Source: Sphingobium sp.
GTDB taxonomy: Bacteria > Pseudomonadota > Alphaproteobacteria > Sphingomonadales > Sphingomonadaceae
Direction of reading: 5' to 3'
Assembly (NCBI GenBank): GCA_017984895.1
Contig: JAGNYO010000013.1
Location: 1-50,407, forward strand
DNA length: 50,407 bases
Part shown: positions 36,382 to 42,799 of the stretch, one piece after another
How the letters are laid out: each line of letters opens with the position of its first letter
How positions within the stretch are numbered: position 1 is the first letter of the stretch
Notes under the pieces: generated by a model
Seen by the model: only the letters and a program-made list of their open reading frames with translations
Told to the model about the DNA's origin: nothing
The model's database searches: none
Made by a program: the position numbers and the translations under genes

Positions 36382-36409
36382 ATTTAGGAAGCGGTCAGGG
36401 GCTTTCAAG
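36382..36409 (-). promoter_or_regulatory. RpoH (sigma-32) promoter candidate of hsp20
   Basis: On the minus strand the -35 sequence CTTGAAA (36409-36403) is exact for sigma-32, followed after 15 bases by CTAAAT (36387-36382), close to the alphaproteobacterial -10 CCTATAT. The expected RNA start would be near 36376-36374, about 95 bases upstream of the start codon. Confidence 0.6.
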
Positions 36410-36428
36410 GGGGCGCGGCCTCCACAAA

Positions 36429-36465
36429 CAATCGGCGCCTTCTCTGGGGGGAGGGGCGCCGATTG
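36429..36465 (-). terminator. Terminator downstream of the UrcA gene
   Basis: Perfect 11-base arms CAATCGGCGCC and GGCGCCGATTG around a 15-base loop, 34 bases after the stop of the UrcA-family gene. In the minus direction it is followed by TTTGTGG, only a short U-run. Confidence 0.7.
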
Positions 36466-36499
36466 CCGCTTGGGAGCGGACTCAATAATCGTTGCGGGT

Positions 36500-36946
36500 T
36501 CAGGGATATTTGGTGGACCAGTCCCCCGGATAGGGTGCTGACCACGCGGTCGGCGCGGTCCAGGTGGTGCCGCGCGGCGCGGCGCCAGACTCAAGGGTGC
36601 CGACCCGCGCCATGGCGTCGCTCACGGCGGCCTGACGGCAGGAAGGCACCGGGGGGGAGGCGGTATCAGATTCGCCGAGTTTCTGGCATAGCCAGCGCGC
36701 CGTCAGGTTGACCCGCTGCCTTAAAACTTTCTTCCCTTCGGCGGTGCTGAGGTCGAGATCGGCATAGCTGACCGACTGCGACAGCGACTGTATTTCGTCT
36801 GCGCTCATGCCATATTTGCCGGTGATGACGATTTCTTCGGCGCTGCCCGTAGTCTGGGATTGTGATTGGCTCTGGGCCTGCGCCATCCCGCCAAATGCGA
36901 GGGCGGCGCCTATCAGGGGTGCGGTAATAAGGGATCTGGGGTGCAT
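36500..36946 (-). CDS. UrcA family protein, periplasmic
   Basis: A 148-residue exported protein. The start ATG 36946 has CAGGAG eight bases upstream and gives a signal peptide, MHPRSLITAPLIGAALAFGG up to AQA. The mature N-terminus has a Gln/Ser repeat, then EEIVITGKYG and VSYADLDLSTAEGKKVL, which are the marks of the UrcA family, common in sphingomonads and unknown in function. Two cysteines (in RWLCQKL and VPSCRQA) could form a disulphide bond. The C-terminus is unusually rich in Trp, Thr and Pro. Confidence 0.85.
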   Translation of the reverse strand: MHPRSLITAPLIGAALAFGGMAQAQSQSQSQTTGSAEEIVITGKYGMSADEIQSLSQSVSYADLDLSTAEGKKVLRQRVNLTARWLCQKLGESDTASPPVPSCRQAAVSDAMARVGTLESGAAPRGTTWTAPTAWSAPYPGDWSTKYP

Positions 36947-37041
36947 GGTTTCATCTCCTGGGGTCGCCACATACGCGGCGTTGGGTTACCACCCCCACGC
37001 GTGACAGAACCATTTTGGAGGCCGCAGGTTCCCGGCGAAGC

Positions 37042-38271
37042 CTATGCCATCTCCCCGGCCAGCAGCCTGGGCAGCGCGCCGCTCTCCCCGCGCGCTTCGT
37101 TCATGAAGCGGGTTTTCAACGGCCCCATTTTCTGCACGACGGCCAGCCCGGCGCGCCTGATGGCCGAGGGCACCCGCCCCGGCACATCGAACAGCCGCAC
37201 AAGGCCATCCATCGCCATCGTGACGGAGAGCGTATCGAGGCTGCGCCAGCGTTGATAGCGCGTCAGGAGCTGCGCGTCGCCCGGCTCCAGCCCCAGCCGC
37301 ATGCCATCGACGATCACCTCGATCAGCGCCGCGACATCGCGAAAGCCCAGGTTGACGCCTTGCCCCGCGATCGGATGGATGCCATGCGCGGCGTCGCCCA
37401 CAAGCGCGAGGCGCGTGTCGGTGATGCGCGCGGCACGGTGATAGCCCAGCGGATAGCTGGAGCGCGGCCCGGCGAGGCTGATTTCACCCAAAAAGCCGCC
37501 GATCCGCTTTTGCGCCTCGGCCAGGAAGCCGCGCTCGCCCAGTTTCAGCATGCCCGGCGCCTGCGCGGACGGCACGGTCCACACCACCGCGCTGCGATGC
37601 CAGCCAGAGCGCGCAGGCTGCATCGGCAACAGCGCGAACGGCCCGCCGGGATAGAAAATCTCGTAGGCCGTTCCCGCATGATCGACCTCATGATGGATCG
37701 CGGTGACGATGGCGACATGGTCATAGGCCCATTTCGCCACCGTTATCCCCGCCGCCTCGCGCAGCGGGCTGGCGCGCCCTTCGGCGCCGACCAGCAGCGA
37801 GGCGGACAGCCGCGCGCCGCTCGCCAGCGTGATATGCACGCCATAAAGGTCGCGCTCAGTGCTGATCGCGCTGTCCGGCTGATACAAAGTGAGATGCTCA
37901 GCCGCCTCCGCCGCATCCCGCAATGCCAGCCGCGTCTCCCGGTTCTCGAACATGATGCCCATGGGGGTATCGTCGTCCTCGGACGGTGCGAAATCGAGGG
38001 TGCCGGGTTGCAACCCGTCAGACACCCAGATGCGCCGGATCGGGCTGCCCTTGCCCTCCAGCCGGTCTGCGATACCGATGGCCTGAAACAGCTTCCAGCT
38101 CGCGCTCGAAATCGAGGAGACGCGGCCATCGAACTGCGGGGCGAGGGTAGAGGCCGGTTCTGCATGGTCGATCACCGCGCACGAGACGCCATGCTTCGAC
38201 AGGCCAATGCCCAGCGTCAGGCCGACCAAGCCGCCGCCCATGATGATCACGTCATACCGGCGGGCGTCCAT
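37042..38271 (-). CDS. UbiH/UbiF-family FAD-dependent hydroxylase
   Basis: Flavin monooxygenase of ubiquinone synthesis, 409 residues, start ATG 38271 (MDARRYDVIIMGGGLVG). The FAD-binding loop is GGGLVGLTLG, and the second flavin motif is RLALVGDAAHGIHPIAGQG followed by NLGFRDVAAL. Which ring carbon it hydroxylates cannot be decided from sequence (UbiF, UbiH, UbiI, UbiM or UbiL type). It follows tldD after five bases, in one operon. Confidence 0.9.
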   Translation of the reverse strand: MDARRYDVIIMGGGLVGLTLGIGLSKHGVSCAVIDHAEPASTLAPQFDGRVSSISSASWKLFQAIGIADRLEGKGSPIRRIWVSDGLQPGTLDFAPSEDDDTPMGIMFENRETRLALRDAAEAAEHLTLYQPDSAISTERDLYGVHITLASGARLSASLLVGAEGRASPLREAAGITVAKWAYDHVAIVTAIHHEVDHAGTAYEIFYPGGPFALLPMQPARSGWHRSAVVWTVPSAQAPGMLKLGERGFLAEAQKRIGGFLGEISLAGPRSSYPLGYHRAARITDTRLALVGDAAHGIHPIAGQGVNLGFRDVAALIEVIVDGMRLGLEPGDAQLLTRYQRWRSLDTLSVTMAMDGLVRLFDVPGRVPSAIRRAGLAVVQKMGPLKTRFMNEARGESGALPRLLAGEMA

Positions 38272-38276
38272 CGCGG

Positions 38277-39719
38277 TCAGTTCCCCGTGCCGCCAACCGT
38301 AAGGCGATCGATCAGCAGCGTCGGCTGGCCCACACCGGCGGGCACGCTCTGCCCGGCCTTGCCGCACATGCCGATGCCTTCATCCAGGGCCATGTCGTTG
38401 CCGATGCCGGTGATGCGGCCCATCGCTTCGGGGCCATCGCCGATCAGGGTTGCGCCCTTGATCGGGTCGAGGATCTTGCCGTTCTTCACGCGATATGCCT
38501 CGGTGCAGGAAAAGACGAACTTGCCCGATACAATGTCGACCTGCCCGCCGCCAAAGCTCTTGGCGAAGATGCCGTCCTTGACGCGGGAGAGCAACTCGGC
38601 GGGGTCGTCGTTGCCGCCCTTCATGAAGGTGTTGGTCATGCGCGGCATCGGCGCGTGGGCATAATCCTCGCGCCGCCCGTTGCCGGTGGGGGCAACGCCC
38701 ATCAGACGGGCGTTGAGGCGGTCCTGCATATAGCCCTTCAATATACCGTCCTCGATCAGCACTGTCTCCTGCGTCGGTGTGCCCTCGTCGTCGATGGAGA
38801 GCGAGCCGCGCCGTTCGAAGATCGAGCCATCGTCCACCACCGTCACGCCCCTGGCAGCGACCTGGCTGCCGATCTTGCCGGAGAAGGCCGATGTGCCCTT
38901 GCGGTTGAAATCGCCTTCCAGCCCATGGCCCACCGCCTCGTGCAGCAGCACGCCGCACCAGCCGGAGCCGAGCAGCACCTGCATCTCGCCCGCGGGCGCA
39001 TCGACCGAGCGCAGATTGGTCTGCGCCTGGCTGATCGCCTCGTCGATCGCGCGGCGCCAGGTGGCTTCCTCCATCACGCCGTCATAGAGATAGCGCCCGC
39101 CTATGCCGAACGAGCCGGTTTCGCGGCGGCCGTTTTCTTCCATGATCACCGAGACGTTGAGGCGCACCAGCGGGCGGATGTCGCTCGCGGTAAAGCCATC
39201 GGCGCGGACGATCTCGATCACCGACCAGGAGCCTGCGAGGCTGACGGATACCTGCGCCACGCGCGGATCGGCGGCGCGGGCAACCGCGTCGATTTTCGCA
39301 CAGAGCGCGACCTTCTCGGCAAACGGCACCAGCTCCAGCGGGTTGGCCTCGGTGTAGAGGTGACGGTTGGTGCGCGCCGGCGGCGGGGCGGCGGATTGTT
39401 TTGCGGGATCGAGCAACGCCAATGTCTGCGCCGCGCGGTTGATCGCCGCCGCGCTGATTTCGTTGGCGTGGGCAAAGCCGGTCATCTCGCCCGATACCCC
39501 GCGCAGGCCAAAGCCCCGGTCGGTCGAATAATCGGCGGTTTTCAGGCGGCCATCGTCAAAACCGAAGCTCTCGGTCGCGCGATATTGGAGGAATAGCTCG
39601 CCATCGTCGCAATTTTTGAGCGCGGCGGCAGTGAGGCGTTGCGCGCCATCAGGGTCGAGCATCCCGTCGCGATAGAGCAGGCCACGGGCATCGGTGTATT
39701 GGGAGGTCATGTCGGTCAT
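38277..39719 (-). CDS. tldD: Metalloprotease TldD
   Basis: TldD forms with TldE a zinc protease complex that cleaves small peptides and leader regions, for example of microcin-like products. Of 480 residues, the zinc motif HEAVGHGLEGD lies at about 255-265, with the other ligand expected near a later cysteine region (FSCTEAYRVKNG). The start may be Met1 or Met4 (MTSQYTDARGLL). No partner tldE/pmbA lies in the window. It is followed by the ubiquinone hydroxylase. Confidence 0.95.
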   Translation of the reverse strand: MTDMTSQYTDARGLLYRDGMLDPDGAQRLTAAALKNCDDGELFLQYRATESFGFDDGRLKTADYSTDRGFGLRGVSGEMTGFAHANEISAAAINRAAQTLALLDPAKQSAAPPPARTNRHLYTEANPLELVPFAEKVALCAKIDAVARAADPRVAQVSVSLAGSWSVIEIVRADGFTASDIRPLVRLNVSVIMEENGRRETGSFGIGGRYLYDGVMEEATWRRAIDEAISQAQTNLRSVDAPAGEMQVLLGSGWCGVLLHEAVGHGLEGDFNRKGTSAFSGKIGSQVAARGVTVVDDGSIFERRGSLSIDDEGTPTQETVLIEDGILKGYMQDRLNARLMGVAPTGNGRREDYAHAPMPRMTNTFMKGGNDDPAELLSRVKDGIFAKSFGGGQVDIVSGKFVFSCTEAYRVKNGKILDPIKGATLIGDGPEAMGRITGIGNDMALDEGIGMCGKAGQSVPAGVGQPTLLIDRLTVGGTGN

Positions 39720-39770
39720 GCTTTGGATATAAGCGATGACGCGCGCTATGCCAGACCTGAATTCAGTATC

Positions 39771-39819
39771 GCATCGCTGTTTGCGAAAAACCGGTTCCCA
39801 CTTTTTCGCGTGATGCTCT
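39771..39819. repeat. Palindromic repeat, copy D4
   Basis: GCATCGCTGTTTGCGAAAAA, the centre CCGGTTCCCA and CTTTTTCGCGTGATGCTCT. It is a palindrome related to D3 at 22581 (about 40 of 48 bases). Its right end abuts the TAA stop of the zinc-finger gene by one base. It fills the gap between the divergent ends of tldD and that gene together with about 50 unremarkable bases. Confidence 0.8.
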
Positions 39820-40028
39820 TAATGCGCGGATTGCACGTCCGCCGTGCCGCCGCTCAGCACAAAGCGGCGGTCGCAATAGCCGCACTCGGCATAGCCCTTC
39901 TCGTCGATCTCCAGCCACACGCGCGGATGGCCGAGCGCGGCGGGAATGTCGCCCGCGCCATCGCAGGATATGCGGCGCTTGTGGGTGCGGATGGTTTCGG
40001 GGTGAAACGGTTCGGGCTGGCTGCTCAT
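39819..40028 (-). CDS. Zinc-finger domain protein (zf-CHCC, NDUFS6-like)
   Basis: A 69-residue protein starting MSSQPEPFHPETIRT. The zinc ligands fit the CHCC pattern: RRISCDGAG, then GHPRVWLEID and AECGYCDRRFVL, which is the pattern of the mitochondrial complex I subunit NDUFS6 (PF10276). Alphaproteobacteria carry such proteins as putative accessory subunits of complex I. It is not near the nuo genes. Its stop is touched by repeat D4. It is read divergently from the ABC gene at 40108. Confidence 0.9.
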   Translation of the reverse strand: MSSQPEPFHPETIRTHKRRISCDGAGDIPAALGHPRVWLEIDEKGYAECGYCDRRFVLSGGTADVQSAH

Positions 40029-40107
40029 GGCGCCACGCCTTAGCATTGGCGCCTGCGCGGTTCAATATGCCGTTTGCGCCAGCGTCAATCGCCGCTATGA
40101 CGCGGAG

Positions 40108-41040
40108 ATGACCGAGAGAATTTCCAGCCAGAACGCCATCGAAATAGCGCACCTCACCAAGGTCTATGCCGGCGGCAAGAAGGCGCTCGACGATGTGAGC
40201 CTCAATATCCCGCGCGGCCAGATATTCGGTCTGCTCGGCCCCAATGGTGCGGGTAAATCGACCCTCATCAACATCCTCGCCGGGCTGGTGACGAAAACGT
40301 CGGGCACCGCGCGTATCTGGGGGTTCGACACCGATGTAAACCCGCGCAATTCCAAGAACAGCATCGGCATCGTCAACCAGGAAATCCTGTTCGACCCCTT
40401 TTTCACGCCGTTCGAGACGCTGGAGAATCAGGCGGGCTTTTATGGCGTGCGCAAGGCCGAGCGCAAGTCGATGGAGCTGTTGCGCGCGGTGCATCTCGAC
40501 GACAAGGCGCATGCCTATGCCCGCACTTTGTCAGGCGGGATGAAGCGGCGGCTGATGGTGGCGAAGGCGTTGGTGCATTCCCCGCCGATCCTCGTGCTCG
40601 ATGAGCCGACCGCGGGCGTCGATATCCTGCTGCGTCAGCAACTGTGGGATTATGTGCGCGAGCTGAACGCGCAGGGGGTCACCATCGTCCTCACCACCCA
40701 TTATCTCGAGGAGGCGGAGGAGCTGTGCGATCGTATCGCGATCATCAACCACGGCCGCCTCATCGCCAACAAGCCGACGCGCGAGCTGGTGGATATGGCG
40801 CAGGAGAAGATCGTGATCGTGACCGTGGACCGGACCATCGATATCCAGCCCGAGCATGGCTGCTTCGACAAGGTCGAGCAGTCTGCCGACCGCGTGCTGC
40901 GCATCACTTACAGCAAGGAGCGCGCCAATGCGGGGCAGGTGCTCAGCGCGGTGCGGGATATGGGGTTCGAGATCGTCGATGTCGCCACGCGTGAGCCGGA
41001 TTTGGAGGATGTGTTCCTCAATTTGACGGCTGCGGCCTGA
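40108..41040 (+). CDS. ABC transporter ATP-binding protein (ABC-2 type), orphan
   Basis: ATPase subunit of an export-type ABC system, 310 residues. Walker A GPNGAGKST, signature LSGGMKRRLMVAKAL, Walker B ILVLDEPTAGVD, and the switch histidine in LTTHYLEEAEEL are all intact. The C-terminal 80 residues form the extra domain of DrrA/CcmA-like ATPases. The usual partner, an ABC-2 permease, is absent; the next gene is nadB. It must work with a permease encoded elsewhere. I chose ATG 40108; a longer reading upstream lacks family similarity. Confidence 0.93.
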   Translation: MTERISSQNAIEIAHLTKVYAGGKKALDDVSLNIPRGQIFGLLGPNGAGKSTLINILAGLVTKTSGTARIWGFDTDVNPRNSKNSIGIVNQEILFDPFFTPFETLENQAGFYGVRKAERKSMELLRAVHLDDKAHAYARTLSGGMKRRLMVAKALVHSPPILVLDEPTAGVDILLRQQLWDYVRELNAQGVTIVLTTHYLEEAEELCDRIAIINHGRLIANKPTRELVDMAQEKIVIVTVDRTIDIQPEHGCFDKVEQSADRVLRITYSKERANAGQVLSAVRDMGFEIVDVATREPDLEDVFLNLTAAA

Positions 41041-41056
41041 AGCGCGACGCCTGGCC

Positions 41057-42661
41057 ATGACCATCCGTACTTATGATGTCATCATCATCGGCTCCGGCGC
41101 GGCGGGGCTGACCGCGGCTATCAACCTCGCGCAGGACAAGCGCGTGCTGGTGATCGCCAAGGGGCCGCTCGATGGCGGATCGACCAACTGGGCGCAGGGC
41201 GGCATTGCGGCGGTGCTCGATGGCGGAGACAGTTTCGCAAGCCATATCGAGGATACGATGATTGCCGGCGCGGGGCTGAACGACCGCGCGACCGTGGAGT
41301 TTGTAGTGTCCGAGGCGCCGGCAGTGATCGAGCGGCTGGCGGCGCTGGGCGTTCCCTTCAACGAGGGCGCGGCGTTCGGGCGGCGCTGGGATCTGACCAA
41401 GGAAGGCGGCCATTCGCACCGGCGCATCGTGCATGTCGACGATGCCACCGGGGCGGCGGTGCAGCAGGCGCTGGTCAAGGCCGCCACCGCCAACCCCAAC
41501 ATCACGCTTGCGCCCGATATGGTGGCGGTCGATCTCATCACTTCGCGCCACGGGGAGAAATATTCGGGTGATGGGCATGTCTGGGGTGTCTATGCGTTCA
41601 ACCGCAAGACCCGCCATGTCGATGCGTTTATCGGCCGCGCGACCATCTTGGCGACCGGCGGGGCAGGGCGCGCCTACCTCTTTTCCACCGCCCCGCGCGG
41701 CGCGACCGGCGATGGTATCGCGATGGCATGGCGCGCGGGCTGCCGCGTCTCCAACATGGAGATGAACCAGTTTCACCCGACCTGCCTCTATAACCTCGAG
41801 GTCAAGAACTTCCTCATCACCGAGGCGGTGCGCGGCGAGGGCGGATTGCTGCGGCTGCCTTCCGGTGTGCCCGGCGGGGGCAGGCGCTTCATGGACCGGC
41901 ACGACAAGCGCGGCGAACTCGCCCCGCGCGATGTGGTGGCCCGCGCGATCGACCACGAGATCAAGCGCCTCGGCCTCGATTATGTCCACCTCGACATCAG
42001 CCACAAGGGCGAAGCGTTCGTGAAGGAGCATTTCCCCACGATCTACGCGCGCCTGCTCGATCTCGATATCGACATCACCAAAGAGCCGATCCCGGTCGTG
42101 CCAGCGCAGCATTATACCTGCGGTGGGGTTATCATCGACCTCGACGGGCGCACGGACCTGCCCGGCCTCTATGCGGCGGGCGAGGTGAGCGAGAGCGGCC
42201 TGCACGGCGCGAACCGCCTGGCGTCCAATAGCCTGCTCGAATGCTTCGTGTTCGGCGAGGCTGCTGCCAGGCATATCCGCGCGCACTGGGATACGCTGCC
42301 CGCCCCGCCGTCGATCCGCCCGTGGGACGAAAGCCGCGTGACGGACAGCGACGAGGAGGTCGTCGTCCAGCACAACTGGAAGGAAATCCGCCGCTTCATG
42401 TGGGATTATGTCGGGATCGTGCGCACCACCAAGCGGTTGGAGCGTGCCAAGCACCGCATCGACCTGCTGGCGTCAGAAGTGGATGAATATTACGGCAACT
42501 TCCGCGTCACGCCCGATCTGATCGAGCTGCGCAACCTCGTCGATGTCGCCCGCCTCGTCATCCGCTCGGCGCTGAGGCGCAAGGAAAGCCGGGGGCTGCA
42601 CTATACGCTCGATTACCCGGACATGCTGGCACAAGCCGAGGATACGGTCCTCGCGCCTTAG
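41057..42661 (+). CDS. nadB: L-aspartate oxidase
   Basis: First enzyme of NAD synthesis from aspartate: oxidises L-aspartate to iminoaspartate. The 534 residues include the FAD loop VIIIGSGAAGLTAAINLA, the substrate-site segment FHPTCLYNLEVKNFLIT, DVVARAIDHEIKRLG, and PAQHYTCGGVIIDLDG, with EVSESGLHGANRLASNSLLE near the C-terminal half. It lies 16 bases after the ABC gene. nadA and nadC are not in the window. Confidence 0.96.
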   Translation: MTIRTYDVIIIGSGAAGLTAAINLAQDKRVLVIAKGPLDGGSTNWAQGGIAAVLDGGDSFASHIEDTMIAGAGLNDRATVEFVVSEAPAVIERLAALGVPFNEGAAFGRRWDLTKEGGHSHRRIVHVDDATGAAVQQALVKAATANPNITLAPDMVAVDLITSRHGEKYSGDGHVWGVYAFNRKTRHVDAFIGRATILATGGAGRAYLFSTAPRGATGDGIAMAWRAGCRVSNMEMNQFHPTCLYNLEVKNFLITEAVRGEGGLLRLPSGVPGGGRRFMDRHDKRGELAPRDVVARAIDHEIKRLGLDYVHLDISHKGEAFVKEHFPTIYARLLDLDIDITKEPIPVVPAQHYTCGGVIIDLDGRTDLPGLYAAGEVSESGLHGANRLASNSLLECFVFGEAAARHIRAHWDTLPAPPSIRPWDESRVTDSDEEVVVQHNWKEIRRFMWDYVGIVRTTKRLERAKHRIDLLASEVDEYYGNFRVTPDLIELRNLVDVARLVIRSALRRKESRGLHYTLDYPDMLAQAEDTVLAP

Positions 42662-42675
42662 GGGTAATTCTCCAC

Positions 42676-42766
42676 CGTCATGCTGAACTTGTTTCAGCAT
42701 CCATCGGGCATCAAAGCCTAATGCTCAATCAGGATAGATGGACCCTGAAACAAGTTCAGGGTGACG
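42676..42766. repeat. Palindromic repeat (CGTCATGCTGAACTTG...CAAGTTCAGGGTGACG)
   Basis: A 91-base element between nadB and the TonB receptor gene. Left part CGTCATGCTGAACTTGTTTC and its inverted counterpart GAAACAAGTTCAGGGTGACG match except for a few bases. Such elements are common in sphingomonad intergenic regions in my memory. It may end both convergent transcripts. Confidence 0.8.
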
Positions 42767-42799
42767 AATGACTGAAGGTCCAAACCAGTCCCTCAGACC

